Shown one piece after another: positions 18,407-27,580 of a stretch of DNA of 64,000 nucleotides (the first letter of the stretch is position 1; the number at the start of each line of letters is the position of its first letter). The position numbers were made by a program, and so were the translations under genes. Source of the stretch: Flavobacterium sp. AG291 (GTDB lineage Bacteria; Bacteroidota; Bacteroidia; Flavobacteriales; Flavobacteriaceae). Under the pieces are notes generated by a model. That model did not search any database, was not told the DNA's origin, and saw only the letters and a list, made by a program, of their open reading frames with translations. The stretch spans positions 62,001 through 126,000 of the forward strand of contig NZ_QQAR01000003.1 in assembly GCF_003350375.1 (NCBI RefSeq), given 5' to 3'.

Positions 18407-18936
18407 TATACCTCTAATATGTTTCTTAAATCTTTAATACAAGTCCTGTTTTGTGTCTTAACCGTGCCAAGAGGCATTGCCAGTTCGTCTGAGGCTTCCT
18501 GTTGGGTATAGCCCTTGAAAAATAATAGCTCGATAATGCGCACGCATACAGGCTTTAACTTTTTTACAAATTCACGTATACCAATAGCGTCTATTCTGTT
18601 AACGACTGTGGCATTGTGGTCAAGGATATGTACGAAATTATCAACCGAGAGGTTTTTTAAATTTTTAGTATGGTCTTTAGATCGCAGCCTGTCTATGGCT
18701 GCATTCCTGGCTATGTTGAGGATCCAGGTGAAAAAACGTCCTTTACTTTCGTTATAGGAGTCAACATTTTTCCAAATTTTTACGAATACTTCCTGAAGAA
18801 CGTCTTCGGCTTCCTCTTTATTTTTTAATAGATTGAATATTACACCATATAGGCTCTTAGAGTACATGTTATACAGCGTGTTGAATGCATTGCTGTCTTT
18901 TTTGTAGATTTGTGCGAGTAATTCTTCCTGTGTCAT
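18406..18936 (-). CDS. ECF RNA polymerase sigma factor
   Basis: A 176-residue sigma-70-family extracytoplasmic-function factor. Region 2 covers about 20-85 (FNTLYNMYSKSLYGVIFNLL, EDVLQEVFVKIWKN, FFTWILNIARNAAIDRLRS) and region 4 covers about 115-170 (GYTQQEASDELAMPLGTVKTQNR). There is no region 1.1 or 3. It is coupled to a RskA-type anti-sigma factor, so it most resembles the SigK-like group. Target promoters are unknown. Confidence 0.93.
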   Translation of the reverse strand: MTQEELLAQIYKKDSNAFNTLYNMYSKSLYGVIFNLLKNKEEAEDVLQEVFVKIWKNVDSYNESKGRFFTWILNIARNAAIDRLRSKDHTKNLKNLSVDNFVHILDHNATVVNRIDAIGIREFVKKLKPVCVRIIELLFFKGYTQQEASDELAMPLGTVKTQNRTCIKDLRNILEV

Positions 18937-18983
18937 ACAATCAAGTTAGTTGGTTTTGTAGACCCGAATATAATAAAAATTAA

Positions 18984-19664
18984 ATGGCAAACTTGCATAT
19001 AATGAAAAATATATCAGACGTAAACTATCTCAATTATCTTGAAACTATTATAACAGAAGAAAGAAAAAACAGGTTTATAGATATACTTTCACGACGTACA
19101 AAGCACTTTACCATTGCTATGGAAGATGTTTACCAGATGCATAATACAAGTGCAGTAATGCGTACCTGTGAAATATTCGGTATTCAGGAACTTAATGTCA
19201 TAGAGGAAAAGTACGGTAAGACCATTGATAAGGAGATTGCTCTTGGCGCTGAGAAATGGGTTGATATAAATCGTTTTGGTACGACGGTAGATTGCTTAAA
19301 AAATCTTAAAGAAAGAGGTTATCGCATTATTGCCACAACACCGCATAAAGATTCCTGCTACCTTGAGGATTTTGATATCAGTACTCCGGCAGCTTTGTTC
19401 TTCGGTACTGAAAAGTTAGGATTGTCTGAAGAGGTAATGGAGCAGGCGGATGGTTTCCTTAAAATACCCATGTATGGCTTTACCGAAAGTATCAATGTGT
19501 CTTCATCGGCAGCGATAATCATCCATAGCCTGAGTACGCGTTTGCGTAATTCTGATATTCAATGGCAGTTAAACGAAGAAGAATTGCTTGAAAAACGCAT
19601 TGACTGGGCACGTAAATCAATAAAAGATATTGATTTTATTACAGAGAGGTATCTTTTCAGTTAA
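18984..19664 (+). CDS. trmH: tRNA (guanosine-18-2'-O)-methyltransferase
   Basis: SpoU/TrmH-family 2'-O-methyltransferase with the SPOUT knot. Motif 1 is MHNTSAVMRTCEIFGIQELNV, motif 2 is FFGTEKLGLSEE, and motif 3 is ESINVSSSAAIIIHSL. GAEKWVDI is typical of TrmH. It probably methylates G18 in tRNA. An alternative ATG lies 18 bp downstream. It is divergent from the sigma factor. Confidence 0.92.
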   Translation: MANLHIMKNISDVNYLNYLETIITEERKNRFIDILSRRTKHFTIAMEDVYQMHNTSAVMRTCEIFGIQELNVIEEKYGKTIDKEIALGAEKWVDINRFGTTVDCLKNLKERGYRIIATTPHKDSCYLEDFDISTPAALFFGTEKLGLSEEVMEQADGFLKIPMYGFTESINVSSSAAIIIHSLSTRLRNSDIQWQLNEEELLEKRIDWARKSIKDIDFITERYLFS

Positions 19665-19690
19665 CGGTTTACAGTTTTCAGTTAACAGTT
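19662..19690. repeat. Intergenic repeat, ACAGTTTTCAGTTAACAGT
   Basis: A run of GTTAAC and CAGTTT words after trmH, matching words at 9317-9355 and 14561-14675. Confidence 0.45.
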
Positions 19691-19756
19691 AGTTTTCGGG
19701 ATTTTTAAAGCAGATTAATAGAGTTATGTATCTGTAAGCTGCTCACTGTAAATTAT

Positions 19757-20530
19757 TTAATTACTCCTGTTCAGTGCTTTATATTCTTCATAACAACCGC
19801 TTATAGCGTCCATAATCTGCAGGTCGTTGGCAGATTTTATAAACTCCTCCGAATAATTACAACGCTCTAGTATGTCGGCTATATCATCTTTGCTTACACC
19901 TAAAAGGGCAGCAAGGGTTTCGCGGTCATATTTTTCGGCAAGCGCGTTACGCACAGTGTCGTCTTTTTTCATTTCCTTCAGCCTGCGCATTTCCTGTGGT
20001 TTTTTACCAAAGATGTTATGCAGTAAGTCTGCCGGATTGAACATCGAGCTTACAATTTTCTTGAAAGAGTTTGGAGAATTGTCGCCACCTTCATATCCTA
20101 TATTAAGTCCTGAAATGCTGTAGCGGTAGTTTTCGCGAACAGGTGCCAGCTTAGAGTCAATCTGCAGGTAACCGGTAAGGTTGTATTTGCTGATGATTAC
20201 TTCCTCAAGTGTGTATGCTTTTTCCTGAAGCAAAATTTTTGTCACATTTTTAAATTTGATCCAGTCATTGGTTACGCGTACCCTTACCGACTGATATCCT
20301 ACAAAAGATATATGGAGCGTATCGTTTACAGAGGCCTCAATGGTAAAATTACCACGATCGTCACCTGTTACTCCCTTTACACGATTGATGTTGATGATAC
20401 TTGCTCCCGAAACCGGCTGAAGCGTAGCTTCGTTAAGTATAATACCTGAAACTTTTTCGGGTGCAGAAGTGTTCTGTGCAAAAGCGCTGAAAGAAAGTAA
20501 TGCAAATAAAAAAACTACAAAATATCTCAT
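19757..20530 (-). CDS. Exported protein with carboxypeptidase-regulatory-like domain
   Basis: A 257-residue secreted or periplasmic protein. A signal peptide (1-18, ending FSAFAQ) precedes a CarboxypepD-reg-like beta sandwich (about 25-110), with VSGIILNEATLQPVSGASI, GNFTIEASVNDTLHISFVGYQ and a LEEVIISKYNLTGYL tail like those of TonB-linked receptors. The C-terminal half is helical and charged with no recognised motif. It looks like the plug-less relative of TonB-dependent receptor N-termini. Confidence 0.8.
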   Translation of the reverse strand: MRYFVVFLFALLSFSAFAQNTSAPEKVSGIILNEATLQPVSGASIININRVKGVTGDDRGNFTIEASVNDTLHISFVGYQSVRVRVTNDWIKFKNVTKILLQEKAYTLEEVIISKYNLTGYLQIDSKLAPVRENYRYSISGLNIGYEGGDNSPNSFKKIVSSMFNPADLLHNIFGKKPQEMRRLKEMKKDDTVRNALAEKYDRETLAALLGVSKDDIADILERCNYSEEFIKSANDLQIMDAISGCYEEYKALNRSN

Positions 20531-20642
20531 TGAATGTTTATGTGTCGTAAAAGTAATAAACTAACGGGATATTTTGAAGTTAGTATATGAACTTGTTTAA
20601 TTTTTTTTAGTGGAAATGAAAACAAGTGCGTTATAAATGAAA

Positions 20643-20669
20643 AAGAGACGCAACAATGTTGCGTCTCTT
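20643..20669 (-). terminator. Palindromic terminator after the DEAD-box helicase
   Basis: Near-perfect 13-bp arms AAGAGACGCAACA/TGTTGCGTCTCTT. It lies just after the helicase stop on the minus strand and shares the AGACGYARC core with other palindromes in this window. The T-tract is weak (CATTT), so terminator function is inferred. Confidence 0.6.
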
Positions 20670-20691
20670 CCTGAAAATATGATTTGCTTTT

Positions 20692-22530
20692 TTAGCTTCT
20701 TCTTGGTTTTCTGTCTCTTGGAGCGGCAGAATCGCCTCTTCTTGGAGGACGTCCGCCCGGGCTTGAATTTCTTGTACTGCTTCTTCCTTCTCCGTAAGAG
20801 CTTCCGCCTCTTCTTTCGCCACTGTTTCTGTTTCCGCGCTCAAAACCTCTGTCGCTTCCACCACGTTTAAAGCCACCACCACGGTTGTTGTGGTCTCTTC
20901 TTCCGCTATTATTGTCGCGACCGTCGTTTTTAGAGATCTCAACATTAATCCTGCGTCCATCCATCTGGAAACTGTTCAGAATATCAAGTACTTTTTCGCT
21001 GTGCTCTGCATCAGTATTAAAGAAAGAGAAACCTTCTTTTACATCCACTTTAAACACGTCGTCACGTCCAAGACCTAATGTATCACGAAGGAAGTCTTTA
21101 AGGCTCATCCAGTCGTAATTATCTCTCGATCCAATGTTAATGAAGTAACGAACAGCGCCGCTGTCGTTTGGCCTTGCAGCACCTCTTTCGCCTCTTTCAC
21201 CTGCTGATTGAGCAGAAAGGTCACGGTTCTTTTTATAGTAGTTGATGAATCGGTTAAATTCTACCGATACCATTTTCTTGATAAGTTCTTCTTTAGAAAG
21301 GTCTTTCATTACCTCATAAATAGCAGGAAGATAAGAATCTATCTCGTGGTCAACCTCTACATCTTTAATCCTGTTAGCAAGGTGGAATAGCTGTATTTCG
21401 CAGATTTCCATCCCTGAAGGGATTGTTTTTTCTTCAAACTTCTGTTTGATGATCCTTTCGATAGCCGATATTTTACGAAGCTCACTTTTAGTGATAATAA
21501 CGATAGATGTACCAAGTTTACCGGCACGTCCTGTACGGCCACTTCGGTGGTTGTACGTTTCAACCTCGTCAGGTAGCTGATAGTTAATTACATGAGTAAC
21601 GTTATCAACGTCAATACCCCTTGCAGCAACGTCGGTAGCAACAAGCATTTGTATCTGTCTGTTACGGAATGATTTCATTACAGAGTCACGTTGTGCCTGA
21701 GAAAGGTCACCATGAAGTGCTGCTGCATTGTATCCGTCTTCAATAAGTTTTTCGGCAACAGCCTGAGTATCTCTTTTAGTACGGCAGAAAACAACCGAGA
21801 AGATATCCGGGTTAGCATCGGCAAGACGCTTAAGAGCTTCATAACGGTCACGTGCATTTACAAGGTAAAACTCGTGAGATACCGTAGAAGAACCTGAGTT
21901 TTTGTGGCCTACTGTAATTTCAAGTGGCTTTCTCATGAATTCTTTAGCGATACGGGCAACTTCCTGTGGCATAGTAGCCGAGAAAAGCCATGTGCTCTTA
22001 TCATCAGGTGATGTAGAAAGGATGTTTACGATATCATCATAGAATCCCATGTTAAGCATTTCATCAGCCTCATCAAGAATACAGTAATCAATTTTTGAAA
22101 CATCAACAAGACCACGATTAATCATGTCCTGCATCCTTCCCGGTGTTGCAACAATAATTTGTGCGCCACGTTTTACTTCTCTTGCCTGTTCTGTAATGCT
22201 TGCGCCTCCGTATACTGCAACAGTATGAAGGCCTTTTATGTATTTAGCGTAAAGTTTGATCTCGTTTGTTATCTGTAAGCAAAGCTCACGAGTAGGCGAC
22301 AAAATCAGCGCCTGTGTGTTCCTGTTCTCAGGATCTATCTTCTGGATAAGCGGAAAACCGAAAGCAGCGGTTTTCCCTGTACCCGTCTGGGCTAACGCTA
22401 CTATATCTGTATCTTTTTCCAATAATAGGGGAATCGCTTTCTCCTGCACTTCTGACGGATTCTCAAATCCTAGATCGGTTATCGCCCTCAGCAGCGATTC
22501 ATTCAATCCTAATTGTTCAAATTTATTCAT
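20692..22530 (-). CDS. DEAD-box RNA helicase (DeaD/CsdA-like)
   Basis: ATP-dependent RNA helicase. The Q motif starts with FEQLGLNESLLRAI. AQTGTGKTAA (Walker A), PTREL, TPGRM, DEAD and SATMP occupy the first RecA domain. VFCRTKRDT, ATDVAARGID and HRSGRTGRAG occupy the second. A DbpA-type RNA-binding domain follows (about 460-545), then an Arg-Gly-rich tail. 612 residues. The start at 22530 is chosen because a -7 element lies at 22551-22558. Role in cold adaptation or ribosome assembly is inferred. Confidence 0.95.
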   Translation of the reverse strand: MNKFEQLGLNESLLRAITDLGFENPSEVQEKAIPLLLEKDTDIVALAQTGTGKTAAFGFPLIQKIDPENRNTQALILSPTRELCLQITNEIKLYAKYIKGLHTVAVYGGASITEQAREVKRGAQIIVATPGRMQDMINRGLVDVSKIDYCILDEADEMLNMGFYDDIVNILSTSPDDKSTWLFSATMPQEVARIAKEFMRKPLEITVGHKNSGSSTVSHEFYLVNARDRYEALKRLADANPDIFSVVFCRTKRDTQAVAEKLIEDGYNAAALHGDLSQAQRDSVMKSFRNRQIQMLVATDVAARGIDVDNVTHVINYQLPDEVETYNHRSGRTGRAGKLGTSIVIITKSELRKISAIERIIKQKFEEKTIPSGMEICEIQLFHLANRIKDVEVDHEIDSYLPAIYEVMKDLSKEELIKKMVSVEFNRFINYYKKNRDLSAQSAGERGERGAARPNDSGAVRYFINIGSRDNYDWMSLKDFLRDTLGLGRDDVFKVDVKEGFSFFNTDAEHSEKVLDILNSFQMDGRRINVEISKNDGRDNNSGRRDHNNRGGGFKRGGSDRGFERGNRNSGERRGGSSYGEGRSSTRNSSPGGRPPRRGDSAAPRDRKPRRS

Positions 22531-22550
22531 ATATATTTTTAAAATAGGTG

Positions 22551-22558
22551 CAAAGGTA
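22551..22558 (-). promoter_or_regulatory. -7 element TACCTTTG for the DEAD-box gene
   Basis: A perfect TAnnTTTG on the minus strand, 20 bp upstream of the ATG at 22530. It rules out the longer start at 22575. Confidence 0.7.
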
Positions 22559-22629
22559 CTGCTAATTAGCGACATATACTAATGAGATTTGCAGTTTTAT
22601 TTTAATAAAAATATTTGAAAATCAGAATG

Positions 22630-23202
22630 TTATGATTTCAGAAAAGCGATAAGCTGCGCTACAGCACGTCCACGATGGCTTAAGAGTGCCTTTTCGGCGA
22701 GAGAAATTTGCGCAAAAGTGAGGTCTAAATCCTCCGGTTTAAATACCGGATCGTAGCCAAAACCCTCTTTTCCTGCTTTTTCGGTAGTGATTACACCATT
22801 TACAATTCCTGTAAAAAGGTGTTGTTGTCCGTTCCTATTAAGTGCTATTACGGTTTTAAAATGTGCTTTGCGGTTAGTGTTGCCTTTAAGCTCCTGTAAA
22901 AGCTTATCCATATTATCGTTAGCGTCTTTCTGTTCGCCGGCATAACGTGCGGAATATACTCCCGGAGCACCGTTTAATGCATCAACTTCAAGTCCGGTAT
23001 CATCGGCGAAACAGTCGTAACCGTAGTTTTTGGTTACATAATCGGCTTTCAGTATGGCGTTGCCTTCAATGGTATCGGCAGTTTCAGGGATATCTTCATG
23101 ACAGCCTATGTCTTCAAGGCTAAGCAGTTCGATGTCCTGAGGTAGTTGATGTCTTATTTCCTGTAATTTATTCTTATTGTTCGAGGCAAATACCAGTTTC
23201 AT
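22630..23202 (-). CDS. rdgB: dITP/XTP pyrophosphatase (HAM1 family)
   Basis: House-cleaning nucleotide pyrophosphatase that hydrolyses deaminated purine triphosphates. Seen: FASNNKNKLQEI at the N-terminus, FADDTGLEVDALNGAPGVYSARYAG, GFGYDPVF and SHRGRAV. 190 residues, standard length. Its ATG overlaps by one base the stop of the membrane protein gene upstream (TAATG), so it belongs to the 24484-22630 gene cluster. Confidence 0.96.
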   Translation of the reverse strand: MKLVFASNNKNKLQEIRHQLPQDIELLSLEDIGCHEDIPETADTIEGNAILKADYVTKNYGYDCFADDTGLEVDALNGAPGVYSARYAGEQKDANDNMDKLLQELKGNTNRKAHFKTVIALNRNGQQHLFTGIVNGVITTEKAGKEGFGYDPVFKPEDLDLTFAQISLAEKALLSHRGRAVAQLIAFLKS

Positions 23203-23759
23203 TATGCTGTTTTATATGGGTTTCTGTCTTCTGTACTGGTTAATTTATCGGCTAGGGGGGCAATTCCCCACCAGCGAACGTTATGGCCTTTTCTAACTTT
23301 AGAAGCTGTAGCGATAACAATAATAAATTCGGTAATGTTCAGAATTATGACAAAGGTAATATAAAGCCAGTATAAAAGGGTAGTGCCTGTATAATCTTCA
23401 AAAAGAGTTACGTCGTCAGCATAATAACGCCTTGGGATATCATATAATCCTAAAAAGCCCCTGCCGCCAAACAGTATACCTAATGTCCATGCAAGAGCGA
23501 TGCTGTTAAATGGAATAAGTGCAATTTGTCCTAAAGAGGCCTGTATGCAATGCCAGCGTACAAGATAGGATGATTTTCTGTGAGCAAGGTAATAGCCTAC
23601 AGTGGCAATAAGGTTAATAACCGGCAATGGCAAGCCTGCAATAACCGATACTACAGCCATCATATAACTGTTAGAAGCTAATTCGTATTCATAAGGATGT
23701 ACAAATGGCTTTGTTTCTTTTACCGGAGTAGTTTCTATAGTCCCTTCTGTATGTTCCAT
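23202..23759 (-). CDS. DUF4870-like membrane protein
   Basis: A 185-residue membrane protein with about four helices. The segment HRKSSYLVRWHCIQASLGQ is like the FHxxQA motif of DUF4870-type proteins. There is a soluble N-terminus of about 30 residues. The ATG at 23759 is chosen over 23804; it overlaps the end of the DUF2752 gene by 25 bp. Function unknown. Part of the tight cluster TM2, DUF2752, this gene, rdgB. Confidence 0.7.
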   Translation of the reverse strand: MEHTEGTIETTPVKETKPFVHPYEYELASNSYMMAVVSVIAGLPLPVINLIATVGYYLAHRKSSYLVRWHCIQASLGQIALIPFNSIALAWTLGILFGGRGFLGLYDIPRRYYADDVTLFEDYTGTTLLYWLYITFVIILNITEFIIVIATASKVRKGHNVRWWGIAPLADKLTSTEDRNPYKTA

Positions 23760-24142
23760 ACCCAGTTGATTAAGATTAAAATAATAAGTATAATGGCTAC
23801 CCATTTTATTCGAATGAGCTGCTCTGTTTTTTTATAGCTTGTATAAAGAGTGTCTTTTTTGAGGATGACATCATATAGTAGCCAAAAAGGAGCTGTAATC
23901 ATTATTGCGGCCATAATCAGGCCAAGAGGATTAAGTAGTATTGCTTCTGTAATATGTCCGTGGGATACCTGAAGTACAGAGCGTGTAACACCACAAGAAG
24001 GGCAGGCTATACCGGTTGCATTTTTAAAAAAGCAAGGTGTAAAATCGCTATAATGCGTAGTTTGCCACGATGCCCATATCAGCCAGCCGTAACCGGCCAA
24101 AAGGCCCAGAGACAGCAGCAGGTATAGCCTGTTTCTTGTCAT
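23735..24142 (-). CDS. DUF2752 membrane protein
   Basis: A 135-residue small membrane protein. The conserved DUF2752 motif CPSCGVTRSVLQVSHGHI is at about 45-62, preceded by one helix and followed by a second and third (NPLGLIMAAIMI, WVAIILIILILINWVW). The family is common in Bacteroidetes next to TM2-domain genes; function unknown. It overlaps the next gene. Confidence 0.88.
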   Translation of the reverse strand: MTRNRLYLLLSLGLLAGYGWLIWASWQTTHYSDFTPCFFKNATGIACPSCGVTRSVLQVSHGHITEAILLNPLGLIMAAIMITAPFWLLYDVILKKDTLYTSYKKTEQLIRIKWVAIILIILILINWVWNIQKGL

Positions 24143-24148
24143 GTTATA

Positions 24149-24484
24149 TTATAGGTAAGCCTGTAGTTTTTCCAGATTTTTCTGGCGCGTAATGTCCATG
24201 ATAAGAAACCAGTCAATGATAGCCCAGATACCAAATCCTCCACAAGTTAATAGTTTAGCAACGCCAAGTCCAGTGTCGCCAACAAGGAAACGGTCGATAC
24301 CGATGTTACCTGCAAGGATAGAAACGATAAGGATAGTTGTTGGGTCTTTCAGGTCGGCTGACTGAATATACATCCATTTTGATTCGTCAGCGGCAAGAAG
24401 CCTTTCACGAACATATGCTAATTGAGAAGGTTGAAAAAACTTTGCATTTGACATTAAGTACATGTCTACTTTCTGTGAGTCCAT
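24149..24484 (-). CDS. TM2 domain protein
   Basis: A 111-residue protein. The C-terminal TM2 domain has two membrane helices joined by a short turn: ILVSILAGNIGIDRFLVGDTGLG, then LLTCGGFGIWAIIDWFLIM. The DRF motif is the family hallmark. It is first in a minus-strand cluster with DUF2752 and rdgB. Function unknown. Confidence 0.9.
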   Translation of the reverse strand: MDSQKVDMYLMSNAKFFQPSQLAYVRERLLAADESKWMYIQSADLKDPTTILIVSILAGNIGIDRFLVGDTGLGVAKLLTCGGFGIWAIIDWFLIMDITRQKNLEKLQAYL

Positions 24485-24678
24485 CGTAATTGATTGTTTT
24501 TGGTTATTAATTTCGTAAAACTATAATTTTTTTTAAAAGCGTAATGGTTTTCGCTCATTTTTTTAATCGCTGTCGGTTTAATCCGATACTTTTTAGTTGC
24601 TGAAAGGCACTGTTAGTAACCCTTCTTTCCTGTTAGACGAAAAACTCCCCGTTTTATTACAATGAAAATCGAAAATTA

Positions 24679-24709
24679 TTTGATGTGACCAATTTAATAG
24701 TTACTTTTG
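24679..24709 (+). promoter_or_regulatory. Promoter: TTTG, 19 bp, TACTTTTG
   Basis: Both Bacteroidetes promoter boxes at the canonical 19-bp spacing: TTTG at 24679-24682 and TACTTTTG at 24702-24709. The longer reading frame from 24707 would start inside the -7 box and is rejected. Confidence 0.85.
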
Positions 24710-24739
24710 GTGCGTTTTTTAAAGCACAAAACTAGAATT

Positions 24740-26005
24740 ATGGTAAAAGATCTTTTTGAAAGAATACAGAAGAATAAAGGCCCTCTTGGCAAGTGGGCTT
24801 CACAGGCTGAGGGATATTTTGTTTTTCCTAAACTTGAAGGACCACTGTCTAACAGGATGCAATTTCACGGGAAAGAGGTTATCAACTGGAGTATAAACGA
24901 TTACCTTGGTCTTGCTAACCACCCTGAGGTGCGCAAAGTAGATGCTGAGGCTGCTGCTGAGTATGGTTCTGCATACCCAATGGGAGCAAGGATGATGAGC
25001 GGACACACTTCATGGCACGAGAAACTGGAGCAGGAACTTGCTTCTTTTGTTGGAAAAGAATCTGCTTACCTGTTAAACTTCGGTTACCAGGGGATGGTTT
25101 CTACTATTGATGCCCTTGTGTCTAAAAATGACGTTATTGTTTACGATGTCGATTCTCACGCTTGTATTATTGATGGTGTGCGTCTTCACATGGGTAAACG
25201 TTTTACCTATAAACATAATGATGTAGAGAGTCTTGAGAAAAACCTTGAGCGTGCTACAAATATGGCAGAAACTACAGGAGGTGGTATCCTTGTGATCACC
25301 GAAGGTGTTTTTGGTATGAGAGGCCAGCAGGGTAAACTTAAAGAGATCGTAGAGCTTAAAAAGAAATATAACTTCAGACTTCTTGTTGACGATGCTCATG
25401 GTTTTGGTACGCTTGGTAAAACAGGTGCCGGAGCAGGTGAGGAGCAGGAATGCCAGGATGGTATTGATGTGTACTTCTCTACTTTCGCTAAATCTATGGC
25501 AAGTATAGGTGCATTCGTTGCGGCAGATAAAGACGTTATCGATTTCCTTAAATATAACCTTCGTTCACAGATGTTTGCTAAAGCACTTCCAATGCTATTG
25601 GTAAAAGGTGCACTTAAGCGTCTTGAAATGCTAAGAACTATGCCGGAGCTTAAAGATAAGCTTTGGGAAAATGTAAACTACCTGCAAAACGGACTTAAAG
25701 AAAAAGGATTCAATATTGGTGATACAAATACTTGTGTAACTCCTGTATACCTTGAAGGTAGTATTCCGGAAGCTATGGTAATGGTAAACGACCTGAGAGA
25801 GAACTATAGTATCTTCCTTTCTATCGTGGTTTATCCGGTAATACCTAAAGGAATTATCCTTTTAAGGATGATCCCTACGGCTACGCACACTAAAGCAGAT
25901 ATTGATGAGACCCTTGCTGCGTATGAGGCTATCCGTGAGAAACTGGTAAACGGTACTTACAAAGCTATCGCTGCCCAGACTACAGTTGATGTTTCCGCTG
26001 AATAA
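24740..26005 (+). CDS. Alpha-oxoamine synthase (serine palmitoyltransferase / KBL / AONS family)
   Basis: PLP enzyme that condenses an amino acid with an acyl-CoA. Seen: WSINDYLGLANHPEV, GARMMSGHTSWHEKLE, DDAHGFGTLGKTGAG, and FSTFAKSMASIGAF with the PLP lysine at about residue 251. The 421-residue length and missing biotin-operon context argue for a sphingolipid- or sulfonolipid-type first step (serine or cysteate as acceptor) rather than biotin synthesis. The substrate cannot be settled by sight. A GNAT-family gene at 26454 may belong to the same pathway. Confidence 0.85.
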   Translation: MVKDLFERIQKNKGPLGKWASQAEGYFVFPKLEGPLSNRMQFHGKEVINWSINDYLGLANHPEVRKVDAEAAAEYGSAYPMGARMMSGHTSWHEKLEQELASFVGKESAYLLNFGYQGMVSTIDALVSKNDVIVYDVDSHACIIDGVRLHMGKRFTYKHNDVESLEKNLERATNMAETTGGGILVITEGVFGMRGQQGKLKEIVELKKKYNFRLLVDDAHGFGTLGKTGAGAGEEQECQDGIDVYFSTFAKSMASIGAFVAADKDVIDFLKYNLRSQMFAKALPMLLVKGALKRLEMLRTMPELKDKLWENVNYLQNGLKEKGFNIGDTNTCVTPVYLEGSIPEAMVMVNDLRENYSIFLSIVVYPVIPKGIILLRMIPTATHTKADIDETLAAYEAIREKLVNGTYKAIAAQTTVDVSAE

Positions 26006-26025
26006 GCATACAATTTATATGAGAG

Positions 26026-26053
26026 AAGCCCACGCATTGCGTGGGCTTTTTTA
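26026..26053 (+). terminator. Terminator after the oxoamine synthase
   Basis: An 11-bp perfect stem (AAGCCCACGCA/TGCGTGGGCTT) followed by TTTTATT. Confidence 0.9.
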
Positions 26054-26057
26054 TTAC

Positions 26058-26381
26058 TTACATCCATCCGTATATTTTACTTAGTACTCCAATTATGATT
26101 AGTACTCCTAATAGGCAGAAGAAAAGTACCTGACAGCGTTTTATGTTTTTTCCTGTTTTTTGCAGCCAGCTATCTTCCGGATTTTTTTGCATTAAGTTGA
26201 CAAGTGCAATATCTTTCGAAAACCATTGTCCGTCATATCTGGAGTAAGAATTGTAGGCTTTTTTTGAAGAAGAATCAATATAATTGTAGTATATTTTCTT
26301 TTTCTGCCTGATGACATATTCCATTAGTACTAACATTATGATAATACTTAAGATTATTAAACTGCAAATTGTGATGCGCAT
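26058..26381 (-). CDS. Small hypothetical membrane protein, 107 aa
   Basis: Two membrane helices, one at the N-terminus (4-24) and one at the C-terminus (about 85-105). They bracket a polar, Tyr/Ser-rich loop that contains DGQWFSKDIALVNLMQKNPEDSW. No family recognised. It is convergent with the oxoamine synthase and ends just past that gene's terminator. Confidence 0.65.
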   Translation of the reverse strand: MRITICSLIILSIIIMLVLMEYVIRQKKKIYYNYIDSSSKKAYNSYSRYDGQWFSKDIALVNLMQKNPEDSWLQKTGKNIKRCQVLFFCLLGVLIIIGVLSKIYGWM

Positions 26382-26393
26382 AAATAATAGTTA

Positions 26394-26425
26394 ATAAAAA
26401 CTCCGAAACCATTGGCTTCGGAGCT
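26394..26425 (-). terminator. Terminator after the GNAT gene
   Basis: Stem CTCCGAA/TTCGGAG with a 9-nt loop. The minus-strand transcript continues into TTTTTATT. Confidence 0.75.
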
Positions 26426-26453
26426 ATATAGTAAATAATAAGAGCAATATAAA

Positions 26454-27572
26454 TTACAGCTCTTTTTTATAGGTTTTTCTTCGTTTATGGATCTTTGGAT
26501 TAAAGTTCTTCCAAAGGTTATGCATAGCATAGTTATCTTCAAGTTCCGGTGTTCTGATACAGGTCTGAACATTGTTCTTTATGAATACCTTATAATATTC
26601 GTCAAAGATAATAGCCGTAACACCTTTGTTTTGGTATTCGGGGTCTATGCCTATAAGGTAAAAAACCACTTCTTTGCTGTTTTTTCTGGCTTTTAAAAGA
26701 TGAATGAAGCCAAATGGGAACAGTCTTCCTTTAGCTTTGATCAGTGCTTCAGAAAACGAAGGCATAACTATAGTAAAGGCTATTATATTGCCCTTTTCGT
26801 CTTCAACAAACTTTATGTACTCAGGATTGATGAGTCCAACGTATTTCTTTTTGAAGTATTCCTTTTGTATGTTGGAAATCGCGACAAACGAAGATAGTTT
26901 TTCGTAAGTTTTGTTGAAAAGGTCAAACATCTTGTCTACATACGGCATTACTTCTTTTGAAGAAGAGAAGCTAACCGCCCGCAGGTTGTAACGTTTTTTG
27001 ATTAGGGTGCTTGCCTTTTGAAAAGGAGCGGGATCTACATCAAAGAATGAAAATACACTTTCGTGGTATTCTTTTTCGATGGTCATTCCTAATTTTTCAA
27101 AGTGTTCTTTGTAGTACGGGTAGTTATACCAGGTAATCATGGTACCTATCTGGTCAAAACCTTCGGTAAGTACGCCTACCTTATCAAGATTTGAGAATCC
27201 CATAGGGCCCTCGGCATGATCCATGCCTTTTTCACGTCCGTATTCGTATACTTTTTCCAGTAATGCTTTAGTTACTTCAATATCGTCTATAACATCGAAC
27301 CAGCCAAATCGAACTTTTTTCTTGCCTTGCTGGTTTACTTCCTGCCAGTTGATTATAGCGGCAGTTTTACCTACTATTTTGCCATCGCGGTATGCCAGAT
27401 AAAATTTAGCCTCTGCGTTCTCAAAAGCCGGATTTTTGTCTTTGTCAAAACCTTCAAGCTCATCGTTTATAAGCGGCGGTACCCAGTAAGGGTTGTTTTT
27501 GTAAAGTTCAAAAGAGAACTTGATAAAATCTGTAAGTTCTTTTTTTGTCTTTGCTTCTTTAATTGTAATCAT
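26454..27572 (-). CDS. GNAT-like acyltransferase, 372 aa
   Basis: A large GNAT-superfamily protein of a type conserved in Bacteroidetes. The N-terminal motif KNNPYWVPPLINDE and AEAKFYLAYRDGKIVGKTAAI (about 55-75) lead into a first GNAT-like half. The second half has IDPEYQNKGVTAIIFDEYYK, which resembles the acyl-CoA-binding motif A. Substrate unknown; homologues are often near serine-palmitoyltransferase-like genes (recollection). Gap to the upstream outer-membrane gene is 8 bp, so the two are probably an operon. Confidence 0.75.
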   Translation of the reverse strand: MITIKEAKTKKELTDFIKFSFELYKNNPYWVPPLINDELEGFDKDKNPAFENAEAKFYLAYRDGKIVGKTAAIINWQEVNQQGKKKVRFGWFDVIDDIEVTKALLEKVYEYGREKGMDHAEGPMGFSNLDKVGVLTEGFDQIGTMITWYNYPYYKEHFEKLGMTIEKEYHESVFSFFDVDPAPFQKASTLIKKRYNLRAVSFSSSKEVMPYVDKMFDLFNKTYEKLSSFVAISNIQKEYFKKKYVGLINPEYIKFVEDEKGNIIAFTIVMPSFSEALIKAKGRLFPFGFIHLLKARKNSKEVVFYLIGIDPEYQNKGVTAIIFDEYYKVFIKNNVQTCIRTPELEDNYAMHNLWKNFNPKIHKRRKTYKKEL

Positions 27573-27580
27573 GTGGTGTG

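Noticed and set aside
22531-22575. Longer N-terminus for the DEAD-box helicase
   Set aside because: The -7 box at 22551-22558 interrupts it and the Q-motif region starts at 22530.
24707-24739. Longer N-terminus for the oxoamine synthase
   Set aside because: The start would be inside the -7 box TACTTTTG.
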